Assembly: GCA_903873485.1 (NCBI GenBank)
Contig: CAIQOO010000173.1
Coordinates: 1 to 51,117, forward strand
Origin: an uncultured beta proteobacterium
Lineage (GTDB): Bacteria > Pseudomonadota > Gammaproteobacteria > Burkholderiales > Burkholderiaceae_C
Length of the DNA: 51,117 nt
Direction of reading: 5' to 3'
Part shown: one piece after another, positions 8,428 through 16,095 of the stretch
Numbering within the stretch: position 1 is the stretch's first letter
Layout: each line of letters begins with the position of its first letter
Position numbers and translations under genes: made by a program
The notes under the pieces: generated by a model
What the model saw: only the letters and a program-made list of their open reading frames with translations
What the model was told of the DNA's origin: nothing
Database searches by the model: none

Positions 8428-10694
8428 CAGCCGCGTTTCCAGTCGTGGTATTTGCGCGCCCAGGCCAGCAGCTTGTGCGGCTGGTGCGCCCGCTTCCACT
8501 CGCCAGCCGCGTATTTGTTGGCCTCCGACAGGGTTGGATAAGTGTGGATGGTGCCCAGAATCTTGTTCAGGCCCAGGCCGTGCTTCATGGCCAGCACATA
8601 TTCGGCCAGCAGCTCAGCGGCATGGCTGCCAACAATCGTCACGCCCAAAATGCGGTCCTTGTTCGGTACCGTCAGCACTTTGACAAAACCATGGGCTTCG
8701 CTGTCGGCAATGGCGCGGTCCAGATCATCCATGCCGTAGCGGGTTTCCTCAAAGGCCACACCCTGCGCCAGCGCCTCTTGCGCATTGAGACCAACACGGG
8801 CCACTTCGGGGTCGGTAAAGCTTGCCCAGGGCACCACCGAATAGTCGGCTTTGAACTTTTTGAAGTCGCCAAACAAGGCGTTGACGGCGGCATACCAGGC
8901 CTGGTGCGCTGCTGTGTGGGTAAACTGAAACGGCCCGGCCACATCGCCCACAGCATAGATGTTGGGGTAAATGGTTTGCAGATAGTCATTGGTCTCAACC
9001 GTGCGCTGGGTCGGGATGCCCAGCTCTTCCAGACCATAGCCGCTCAGGCGCGCCACCCGGCCCACTGCGCACAGCAACTGGTCAAACTCAATCCGCAACT
9101 CTTTGCCGGCATGTTCCACCACCAGCACGCCGCCTGCCGCTGGCAGTGGCGGGCTGGCTGCAGCACCAGGCAAGGCTTGCGCCGCCACCGGCTTGGCGAC
9201 CGTTGCGCCAGTGGCCAAAGCCGCCGGCTTTTCAACCCGTAGCGCCCGGTGCCCGGTCAGCACTTGCACCCCATCGGCACGCAGCGCATCGGTCACCAGC
9301 GCCGACACTTCAGGGTCTTCACGCAGCATCAGGCGTGCCGCCATCTCGACCTGCGTGACATGCGAACCAAGCCGGGCAAAGCTTTGCGCCAGCTCGCAGC
9401 CAATTGGTCCGCCACCCAGCACCAGCAGGCGCGCCGGCACCGCATCAAGCCGGGCAAAGCGCTCCCACAGCGTGTCGCTGGTGACATAGCCGATCTCGCT
9501 CAAGCCCGGCAGCGGTGGCACCAGGGGGTGTGCGCCGGCAGCAATCACAATGTTGCGGGTGGTCAGCACCTGCTTGCCGCCACCATTGAGCGCGATTTCC
9601 ACCGTCCAGGGGTTGCTGATCCGGGCGTAACCCTGCAACACTTCAACGCCCAGGCTGGTGTAGCGTTCGATGCTGTCATGCGGTTCAATGGCGGCTATCA
9701 CCTGGTGTACCCGCTGCATCACTTTTTTAAACGAAATAGGGCTGTAGCCCTTGCTGGCATTGCGCTGACAGCTATTTAGTCCATAGCGCTCTGCATGTGC
9801 CATCTGGTGCGCCAGCCGGGCGCTTTTGATCAACGCCTTGCTCGGCACACAGCCGTAGTTCAGGCAGTCGCCACCCATTTTGCGGGCTTCCACCAGCGTC
9901 ACCCGGGCCTTGACTGCGGCGGCAATGTAGCTTGTCACCAGGCCACCGGCACCGCCGCCGATCACCACCAGGTTACGGTCAAAGGTGCTTGGGCGCACCG
10001 CTTGCCAGCGGGCATAGACCTGGCGCTTTTTGATCAAATCCAGCGCCTTGCGCGCCAGCAGCGGAAACACCCCGAGCAAGGCAAACGAGCCGAGCAGCGC
10101 CGGGCTCAGAATGCCTTGCAGCGAGGTGATTTGCGACAACTGGGTACCGGCATTCACATACGCCGCCGTGCCGGCCAACATGCCCAACTGGCTGACGAGA
10201 TAAAACACCGCAACCCGCATCTTGGTTAGACCCATCACCAGGTTGATGACAAAAAAAGGCACCAGCGGCACCAGCCGCAGGGTAAACAGGTAAAACGCGC
10301 CATCCTTCTCGATACCTTGGTTGATGTCGGCCAGATGCCGGGCAAACCTGGCCTCGATGCTGTCTTGCAAAATAAACCGCGCGGTCAAAAATGCCAGTGT
10401 TGCACCCAGGCTGGAGGCAAACGACACCAGCAGCAAACCCCAGCCCAAGCCAAAAATTGCACCACCGGCCAGCGTGATGATGGTGGCCCCCGGCACCGAC
10501 AGTGCGGTGATCAGCACATACAAACCAAAATAAGCCGCTGCCACGGTCAATGGCTGATTGGCGTAACTCGCAGCAAAGCTGGCCTGGCTTTGTTTAAGGT
10601 AGTCCAGACTTATAAAACGGCCCAGGTCAAGCACCACAAAGGCGCTGATGGCAGCCATTACCAGCGCCAGCAGAACAAGTTTTTTGAGAAACAT
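8427..10694 (-). CDS. fusion of DedA/VTT membrane domain with FAD-dependent disulfide oxidoreductase
   Basis: Two-part protein of 755 residues. Residues about 1-220 are hydrophobic and match the VTT (SNARE-associated, TVP38/DedA) family: several membrane helices with the characteristic FTLRLVPLVPFFVINLVMG segment. Residues about 240-755 are a mercuric reductase/dihydrolipoamide dehydrogenase-type flavoprotein: FAD motif GGGAGG (246-251), redox-active cysteines C277 and C282 (GGDCLNYGCVPSKAL), a second nucleotide motif (LVLGGGPIGCELA) and the C-terminal HTYPTLSE active-site motif (H717, E724). It has an Ala/Pro-rich insert near residues 495-535 and an interspersed repeat embedded at residues about 306-321. 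The substrate is unknown; a membrane-tethered thiol or quinone reductase is plausible. No MerA-type N-terminal metal domain is present. Confidence 0.9.
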   Translation of the reverse strand: MFLKKLVLLALVMAAISAFVVLDLGRFISLDYLKQSQASFAASYANQPLTVAAAYFGLYVLITALSVPGATIITLAGGAIFGLGWGLLLVSFASSLGATLAFLTARFILQDSIEARFARHLADINQGIEKDGAFYLFTLRLVPLVPFFVINLVMGLTKMRVAVFYLVSQLGMLAGTAAYVNAGTQLSQITSLQGILSPALLGSFALLGVFPLLARKALDLIKKRQVYARWQAVRPSTFDRNLVVIGGGAGGLVTSYIAAAVKARVTLVEARKMGGDCLNYGCVPSKALIKSARLAHQMAHAERYGLNSCQRNASKGYSPISFKKVMQRVHQVIAAIEPHDSIERYTSLGVEVLQGYARISNPWTVEIALNGGGKQVLTTRNIVIAAGAHPLVPPLPGLSEIGYVTSDTLWERFARLDAVPARLLVLGGGPIGCELAQSFARLGSHVTQVEMAARLMLREDPEVSALVTDALRADGVQVLTGHRALRVEKPAALATGATVAKPVAAQALPGAAASPPLPAAGGVLVVEHAGKELRIEFDQLLCAVGRVARLSGYGLEELGIPTQRTVETNDYLQTIYPNIYAVGDVAGPFQFTHTAAHQAWYAAVNALFGDFKKFKADYSVVPWASFTDPEVARVGLNAQEALAQGVAFEETRYGMDDLDRAIADSEAHGFVKVLTVPNKDRILGVTIVGSHAAELLAEYVLAMKHGLGLNKILGTIHTYPTLSEANKYAAGEWKRAHQPHKLLAWARKYHDWKRG
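9731..9780 (-). repeat. interspersed repeat copy 1 (inside the oxidoreductase gene)
   Basis: Read on the minus strand the sequence carries the repeat core (AATAGCTGTCAGCGC, then AGCAAGGGCTACAGCCC). It lies within the VTT-oxidoreductase and is translated as roughly NSCQRNASKGYSPI, between the FAD-binding cysteine region and the next helix, without breaking the frame. Confidence 0.75.
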
Positions 10695-10716
10695 GGTGTG
10701 GGTTGCGGAGTGACTT

Positions 10717-10739
10717 CAGTGCCAGGCCGCCAGGCACTG
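10717..10739. other. intergenic hairpin between dedA and the VTT-oxidoreductase
   Basis: A perfect 7-bp inverted repeat (CAGTGCC / GGCACTG) with a 9-base loop lies in the 145-base gap downstream of dedA and upstream of the next minus-strand gene. There is no T tract, so it could be a weak terminator, an mRNA-processing site or chance. Confidence 0.35.
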
Positions 10740-10839
10740 GCACCGGCGGCAATTGGGCCAGCAAAAGAAACGAGGGGACTGGCCTGCTGTTTGGCCGGGT
10801 CGGTGTTGCCGTGCCATGGCAGAGTGCAGCATGGTGCTG

Positions 10840-11481
10840 TCAGACCGGTTGCTTGCGGGAGCGCCAGGCACCCGCCAGCACCAGCAGACCGGGGATCAAG
10901 ATCATCGCCCAGATGATCTTGTCGAGGTGCAGCTTGACCCAGGGAATATTGCCAAAAAAGTAGCCAATGGTGACGATGCCGCCCACCCACAGCGCGCCGC
11001 CGGTGACATCAAAAAACGTGAACCGGCTGCGCGTCATTTGCGCAACCCCCGCCACAAATGGTGCAAACGTGCGCAAAAACGGCATGAAACGCGCCGCCAC
11101 AATGGTGATGCCGCCGTATTTTTCGTAAAACTCATGGGCCTGGTTGAAGGCTTTTTTGTTGAACCAGCGCGAATCTTCCCACTGAAACACCTTGGGGCCA
11201 AAATAACGCCCAATGGTGTAATTCGACTGGTTGCCCAAAATGGCAGCAGCCAGCAGCAATCCGACGGCCAGCGGGTAACTCATCAGCCCAACGCCACACA
11301 TGGCACCCACCACAAACAGCAGCGAGTCACCCGGCAAAAAGGGCATCACCACAACCCCGGTTTCGACAAAGATGATGAGAAACAACAGCGCGTAAACCCA
11401 GGCGCCGTAGTTCTGCACAAACAGTTCCAGGTGCTTGTCCACATGCAAGATAAAGTCAACCAGCGTCATGAGAATGTCCAT
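10840..11481 (-). CDS. DedA family inner-membrane protein
   Basis: Polytopic membrane protein of 213 residues with typical DedA features: an N-terminal reentrant segment (FVETGVVVMPFLPGDSLLFV), the acidic/basic motif E-x-x-x-x-x-x-P-x-P-G-D, and the conserved FMPFLRTFAPFVAGVAQM segment followed by two C-terminal helices. DedA proteins are implicated in recycling undecaprenyl phosphate or other lipid carriers across the membrane and in membrane-potential-dependent phenotypes. It lies upstream of a second gene carrying a related VTT domain, transcribed in the same direction after a 145-base gap. Confidence 0.93.
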   Translation of the reverse strand: MDILMTLVDFILHVDKHLELFVQNYGAWVYALLFLIIFVETGVVVMPFLPGDSLLFVVGAMCGVGLMSYPLAVGLLLAAAILGNQSNYTIGRYFGPKVFQWEDSRWFNKKAFNQAHEFYEKYGGITIVAARFMPFLRTFAPFVAGVAQMTRSRFTFFDVTGGALWVGGIVTIGYFFGNIPWVKLHLDKIIWAMILIPGLLVLAGAWRSRKQPV

Positions 11482-11828
11482 GGCGGCGCATTATCCCCGG
11501 CAAGGCAAGACACCAAAGAACATTGCCCATCCAACTGAACCAGTGCCAGTTTGAACTGCTTGATGGTTTGCTTTAGCTATTTGCCAAGCGAGGGTGACTT
11601 GAAGCAAAGGTGAAGGTCGAAGGATGTTTCGGGTTTAATGGAACCAACGGCGGGATGATTTATTACCGCTATGGCGCTGTCCTGCAACGACAAAATTCGT
11701 CCATTGAAAAGCTGCCATGGGCAGTCAGTCAGGAGTCTGACAAAGATCGATGGAAAGTGTCTAATAACCTTCAATTTTTCACTATGGGCGGTTTACAGAT
11801 TGTTACGATCACTTGAAATACCCCAACC
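11482..11828. other. intergenic region, no recognised gene
   Basis: 347 bases between divergent dedA and the sigma factor gene, visibly more AT-rich than the flanking genes. A short open frame (11610-11816, plus strand, 68 codons) has no family resemblance I recognise, and its composition does not look coding. It presumably holds promoters for both flanking genes; I cannot pick convincing hexamers. Confidence 0.4.
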
Positions 11829-12584
11829 ATGATGTCCGGCCCCAGCCTCTCTGATCCATCCAACCTGCGGTTGATTGAACAGCACACGCCGCTGGTGGAA
11901 AAAATCGCCCGCAACCTGGTCAAGAGTTTGCCCGCCAATGTGGAGTTTGACGATTTGCTGCAAGACGGCATGATGGGCCTGATCGACGCAATTTTGCGCA
12001 GCAGCAAAACGGTGGCAGCAGCCCAGTTCGAGAGCTATGTGGCCCAGCGTGCCCGCGGTGCCATGCTTGACGGACTGCGGGCGAGCGACCCGGGCAGCCG
12101 AAAAATACGCAAGGAAATGCGCCGCATCGAGGCCGTCCTGCAGCAACTGAGCCATCAGCTTGGATGCCCGCCGACCGAGGGCGAAGTCGCGGCGGCGCTG
12201 GATTTGCCGATTGCCGACTATCAGCGCCTGTTGCAGCAGGCGCATGGCTACACCTTGATCTCGATTGACGACCTCTGTGACGACGATGCGGGCTATCTGG
12301 AGCAATGCGCCAGCAGCAATACCGACCCCCTGGTGGTGCTGGAGCGTGCCGCACTGCGCCAGACGCTGGTTGCCGCCATCCGGTCACTGAGCCAGCAAGA
12401 CCGTGTGCTGATGCGGCTGTATTACGAGGACGGGCTGAAAATGCACCAGGTCGGCCAACGGATGGCTTTGAGCGAGTCACGCATATCGCAGCTTCATACC
12501 CAAGCGATTGCCCAATTGCGGGCTAGCCTAACCGGCAAGGCAGCTCTGCTCAAACCGCGTCGCAAGCCGCGCCTGGCCGACTGA
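11829..12584 (+). CDS. FliA-type (sigma-28 family) RNA polymerase sigma factor
   Basis: Sigma-70 superfamily protein of 251 residues. Region 2 is seen in LIEQHTPLVEKIARNLV and DLLQDGMMGLIDAI with YVAQRARGAMLDGLR, region 3 in GCPPTEGEVAAALDL, and region 4 with its helix-turn-helix in LYYEDGLKMHQVGQRMALSE-SRISQLH. The AQRARGAMLDGLR segment is the hallmark of FliA/WhiG-type factors that direct flagellar and chemotaxis promoters. No flagellar genes flank it: mutL follows 43 bases downstream and dedA lies upstream on the other strand. It may be a relocated fliA or a paralogue with another regulon. Confidence 0.88.
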   Translation: MMSGPSLSDPSNLRLIEQHTPLVEKIARNLVKSLPANVEFDDLLQDGMMGLIDAILRSSKTVAAAQFESYVAQRARGAMLDGLRASDPGSRKIRKEMRRIEAVLQQLSHQLGCPPTEGEVAAALDLPIADYQRLLQQAHGYTLISIDDLCDDDAGYLEQCASSNTDPLVVLERAALRQTLVAAIRSLSQQDRVLMRLYYEDGLKMHQVGQRMALSESRISQLHTQAIAQLRASLTGKAALLKPRRKPRLAD

Positions 12585-12627
12585 AAGCCGCGCCAGGCGG
12601 CCTGCGTTGGCCCCCTAAAATCAGGCG

Positions 12628-14733
12628 GTGAACACATCATTTGCCCCGCTGGCGCTGGCCGCCCGCCGCCCGATCCGTGAATTGCCCGACGCGCTGATCA
12701 GCCAGATTGCTGCCGGTGAAGTGGTCGATCGCCCGGCCTCGGTGGTGCGTGAGCTGCTTGACAACGCGCTCGACGCCGGGGCCACGCAGGTCACGGTGCG
12801 GCTGCTGGCTGGCGGCGTGCGGCTGATCAGCGTTGAAGACGACGGCTTTGGCATCTTGCCTGATGAATTGCCAATTGCCCTGCGGCGCCATGCCACCAGC
12901 AAGATCGGCAGCCTGTCTGATCTCGAATCGGTGACCACCATGGGTTTTCGGGGGGAAGCCCTGGCTGCTATCAATTCAATTGCTGACTGCGCAATACTGT
13001 CAAGGGCTAGAGGCCAAAATCATGCTTATCTGCTAGAAGGGCAAAGCGGCGAAATCAAGCCGGTGGCGCGCACCGATGGCACCACGGTTGAAGTCAAGGA
13101 GCTGTTTTTCAGCACCCCGGCGCGGCGCAAGTTTCTTAAAACCGATGCCACCGAACTGGCGCACTGCATTGAATCGGTGCGCCGTCATGCACTGGCGCGC
13201 CCGGATGTCGGTTTTGCCATCTGGCATGAGGGCAAACTGGCAGCGCAGTGGCGGCGTTGTTCAGACCAGCGCAACAGCCTGCCGGCGCTGGAGCAACGCT
13301 TAGCCGATGTGCTGGGCCATGACTTTATCGAGCAGTCGGTGTGGGTGGACTTTGCCAGCCGCACCATGCCGGGCCGACCGGAGCATGCGCTCGGCATCAC
13401 GGTTTGGGGTCGCGCCGGCATGGCACAGGCGGCGCGTGCGCGGGCTGACGGGCAGTATGCTTATGTGAATGGCCGTTTTGTCCGGGACAAGGTCATCACC
13501 CACGCAGCCCGCAGCGCCTACGAAGACCTGCTGCACGGCCAGCGCCAACCGGTCTATGCGCTGTATGTCGAGCTGGACCCGGCCCGGGTCGATGTGAATG
13601 TGCATCCGACCAAGATTGAGGTGCGTTTTCGCGACAGCCGCGAAGTGCACCAGGCGGTGCGCCATGCGGTCGATGCCGCCCTGGCGACACCACGCGCAGG
13701 CGCTGCCGCAGACAGCCTGCCGAATTTGGCCAGCGCCTTGGCCGTTCACCCGGTTGATGAAGCAAATCAGCCTCCAGCCCTTATCCACTCTGCGCAGTCA
13801 GCTATCAATTTTGATAGATTGGATGATCCGGTCGGCCACCGCGTCAGCGACATAGGCGCGCTGTGGGGGGCACCCGAGCATCATCCGCAGCGCCAGCCGG
13901 AACCAGCCCGGTCGGCATCGGTGGTTGCGGCGCAGGCACCGCTTGCCGGCCATGACACAGCGGTCATCTGGCCACTTGGCCGGGCACTGGCACAGTTGCA
14001 GGGCATCTACATCCTGGCTGAAAACGCCCAGGGCCTGGTGATTGTCGATATGCACGCCGCCCATGAACGGGTGGTGTATGAGCAGCTCAAGACGCAGGCC
14101 CATGTCAACAACGCCCGCCGGGTTGTTGTTGTTGATGCGCCAGCCCGGCCCAGCGCTGGCGACGGCAGCCAGCCGGATGACCCTGCGTTGGCGTGGACGG
14201 CAGACCAGCAGCGGCGGCTGCTGCATGACCCGCAGCAGTTCAAGCCGGTGCAGGCCGGCCAGCCAACTGACACGCCGGCGCAGCCAGATCGGCCGCTGCC
14301 AAGCCAGCCGCTGTTGATTGCCGTCACCTTTGCCGCCAGCCCGGTTGAAATTGCCACCGCTGAGGCCCATGCCGGCACCTTGCACCAGTTGGGGCTGGAG
14401 ATCACCGCGCTGTCTGCCAAAACCCTGGCGGTGCGGGCTGTGCCCACTGCCCTGGTGCAGGCTGATGCGGTGGAACTGGCGCGCAGCGTGCTGGCTGAAC
14501 TTGGCCAGCACGAGGCCAGCACCGTGCTGGCCCGCGCCCACCACCAACTGCTGGCCACCATGGCCTGCCATGCGGCGGTGCGCGCCAACCGCCGCCTGAC
14601 CCTGGAAGAAATGAACGCCTTGCTGCGCCAGATGGAAACCACCGAGCGCAGCGACCAATGCAACCACGGCCGCCCGACCTGGCGGCAGATCAGCGTGCGG
14701 GAGCTAGATGCCTTGTTTTTGCGCGGGCGCTGA
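12628..14733 (+). CDS. mutL: DNA mismatch repair protein MutL, endonuclease type
   Basis: GHKL ATPase that couples mismatch recognition by MutS to strand excision. The N-terminal ATPase motifs are clear: QIAAGEVVDRPASVVRELLD, DDGFGI, TMGFRGEALAAI and TPARRKFLK. Unlike E. coli MutL, the C-terminal domain contains the metal-binding endonuclease signature DMHAAHERVVYE (fits D-x-H-A-x2-E-x4-E, about residues 474-485), with ACHAAVRANRRLT and CNHGRPTW further on. This implies nicking by MutL itself in a genome without MutH. Length 701 is normal for the linker-containing type. Translation starts at GTG. Two interspersed repeats lie in the frame, one in the ATPase domain (about residues 114-132) and one in the linker (about residues 379-398). 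Confidence 0.95.
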   Translation: MNTSFAPLALAARRPIRELPDALISQIAAGEVVDRPASVVRELLDNALDAGATQVTVRLLAGGVRLISVEDDGFGILPDELPIALRRHATSKIGSLSDLESVTTMGFRGEALAAINSIADCAILSRARGQNHAYLLEGQSGEIKPVARTDGTTVEVKELFFSTPARRKFLKTDATELAHCIESVRRHALARPDVGFAIWHEGKLAAQWRRCSDQRNSLPALEQRLADVLGHDFIEQSVWVDFASRTMPGRPEHALGITVWGRAGMAQAARARADGQYAYVNGRFVRDKVITHAARSAYEDLLHGQRQPVYALYVELDPARVDVNVHPTKIEVRFRDSREVHQAVRHAVDAALATPRAGAAADSLPNLASALAVHPVDEANQPPALIHSAQSAINFDRLDDPVGHRVSDIGALWGAPEHHPQRQPEPARSASVVAAQAPLAGHDTAVIWPLGRALAQLQGIYILAENAQGLVIVDMHAAHERVVYEQLKTQAHVNNARRVVVVDAPARPSAGDGSQPDDPALAWTADQQRRLLHDPQQFKPVQAGQPTDTPAQPDRPLPSQPLLIAVTFAASPVEIATAEAHAGTLHQLGLEITALSAKTLAVRAVPTALVQADAVELARSVLAELGQHEASTVLARAHHQLLATMACHAAVRANRRLTLEEMNALLRQMETTERSDQCNHGRPTWRQISVRELDALFLRGR
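12966..13025 (+). repeat. interspersed repeat copy 2 (inside mutL ATPase domain)
   Basis: Shows TGCTATCAATTCAATTGCTG, then GACTGCGC, then CAAGGGCTAGAGGCC, matching the other copies. It encodes about NSIADCAILSRARGQN in MutL, in the same reading phase as the copy in nadD. Confidence 0.75.
13762..13820 (-). repeat. interspersed repeat copy 3 (inside mutL linker)
   Basis: On the minus strand it reads CTATCAAAATTGATAGCTGA, then CTGCGCAGAGTGGATAAGGGC, then TGGAGGC: the full element, with a 7-bp hairpin (CTATCAA/TTGATAG) at one end. In MutL it is translated from the opposite strand as about QPPALIHSAQSAINFD, in the variable linker. Confidence 0.8.
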
Positions 14734-14902
14734 CTTCAGTCGGTGCTTGCGAGGCATGACATTCAAGGGGATGGGCGTGGGGCAAGCGTAGCTTGGGGCA
14801 CGTCCCTCTCGACCGCAGTGCTGGCCGTCTGGTAGGCGGACTCGAAGTCCTCGCCGTCATTCATGCGCGCTATGAAGGCAAGAAGCCCTGGGCTGCCCAC
14901 TT

Positions 14903-15093
14903 TCTTTAATCGCCTGTACCGGGCCTCGGATGCCTTGATGCAGCATCGCGACACCATTGAGGCGCATGTCTTTGGGGCTGCCACATCGCTGTTTGCCGTG
15001 CAAGAGACGGTGACCCTGGAGCGATTCTGCAAGGTATTTGAGGCCGGGCTGCAAAAAATGGCTGATGGCCTGAAAAAGCCGCGTGGCGAAAAG
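14903..15093 (+). pseudogene. IS1634-family transposase remnant, internally deleted
   Basis: An open stretch encodes FFNRLYRASDALMQHRDTIE followed by AHVFGAATSLFAVQETVTL, which resembles the segment before the YDLTNTYFEG motif of IS1634-type DDE transposases. It then jumps directly to FEAGLQKMADGLKKPRGEK, which resembles a later part of the same family. The DDE catalytic core is missing, so it is a dead remnant. It abuts the broken helicase gene on the other strand at about 15095. The family assignment is from memory of motifs, not a search. Confidence 0.55.
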
Positions 15094-15094
15094 C

Positions 15095-15663
15095 CGTGTC
15101 GGCAAACTGGGTGAACACCAGTACCTTGGCTTTGGCGTGGGTCTGGTTCACCAGGCGGCGCAGCGCCAGCAGCTTTTGGTCGTGTGCCGGGTCCCACTGG
15201 CCTTGCAGGCGCAGCAGTTCAGTCAGCGTTTGGGTGTCTTGCGCCAGGTGCTCGGCCAGCGTCGGCTTGAACAGGCCGGGGCGAATCCACTTGAAGCGCT
15301 TTTTGTATTGGCTGGCGTATTGTTCGTAAACAGCCTTGACGCGGGCCATGTCGTCGATGCGTCCATCGGCTTCTGTGTAGCCACCCAACCCGTAGCGGAG
15401 CACATGCAGCGCGTTGATCTGATCCACCGCCGCCGGGGAATAGAGCCGGGCATAGCGGTCAGCCGGGTCGGCTTCATTCACCGTGAATTGCAAGGACACT
15501 GGCCGGCGATTCGGAAAGTAGCGTTTTTCGCCGTCTTTTCCCGCGATGGCCAGCCGCGCAGATTGAGGTAGCCAACACAAAAGTCGGCGCGCCGGTAGAT
15601 TTGCAGGGTGCCGCGCAGCGTGGTCAGCAGGTCTTCTGTGATGTTGTCAATAATTCTGGTCAT
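15095..15663 (-). pseudogene. remnant of a large PLD-domain/SNF2-type helicase
   Basis: The first 38 codons from the ATG at 15663 encode MTRIIDNITEDLLTTLRGTL then QIYRRADFCVGYLNLRGW, the usual N-terminus of very large helicases with a phospholipase D-like domain. After about base 15550 the frame changes and the sequence jumps to a region near the helicase C domain (WIRPGLFKPTLAEHLAQD ... HAKAKVLVFTQFADT). More than a thousand residues appear to be deleted. The fragment ends at about 15095 where the transposase remnant begins. Full-length relatives occur in restriction/defence contexts, but nothing functional remains here. Confidence 0.7.
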
Positions 15664-15753
15664 TGTCTGGCCTGCCGGTTGCGGGAATTGGCCATTGTGC
15701 CCGCCTGCCCAGTGCAGCAAGCGCAAGCTTTTGCCAGACTTTGGGGTTGGCGC

Positions 15754-16095
15754 TCAGCGCACCGGATGCCGCCGGTATTCCCAGTTGCCTTCGGCGTTGA
15801 CGGTGAAGCCCATTTTTTCCCAGAATTCACGCGCCGAGAAGCGCACCCGGTCGGCGATCAGCACCGGGTAGCGGGTTTTGAGCATGTCAATCGCGGCGGC
15901 ACCATAGCCGTTGCGCTGAAATTCGGGGAACACCTGGATCGAATAAACAATCGCTTTTTCAGCCAGCAGGCGGCAGCGGATATTGCCGATGCGGGCATCC
16001 GGCAGGTCAATGTCGATGCGGTCGTAGCCGGTCAGGGAACCCCGGGGGTTTGAGGTGAATTTGGGTATTTGTTTCATCGGCATCGGGATCATCAC
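15754..16095 (-). CDS. small GNAT-family N-acetyltransferase
   Basis: Protein of 113 residues with the core GNAT features: the acetyl-CoA-binding strand and loop IQVFPEFQRNGYGAAAIDML (fits the Q/R-x-x-G-x-G/A motif as QRNGYG) and the C-terminal FWEKMGFTVNAEGNWEYRR strand. It is shorter than many GNATs (usually about 140-180), mostly at the N-terminus. Translation starts at a GTG that overlaps the stop codon of the upstream deacetylase by 4 bases, so the two are co-translated. The substrate is unknown. Confidence 0.8.
   Translation of the reverse strand: MMIPMPMKQIPKFTSNPRGSLTGYDRIDIDLPDARIGNIRCRLLAEKAIVYSIQVFPEFQRNGYGAAAIDMLKTRYPVLIADRVRFSAREFWEKMGFTVNAEGNWEYRRHPVR

Noticed and set aside
13798..14667. 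Two long minus-strand open frames within mutL
   Set aside because: Both are antisense shadows; MutL motifs on the plus strand are continuous.
14763..15197. Minus-strand open frame of 144 codons over the transposase/helicase junction
   Set aside because: It crosses the junction of two remnants in the wrong frame for either; Pro/Arg-rich and without a credible start.
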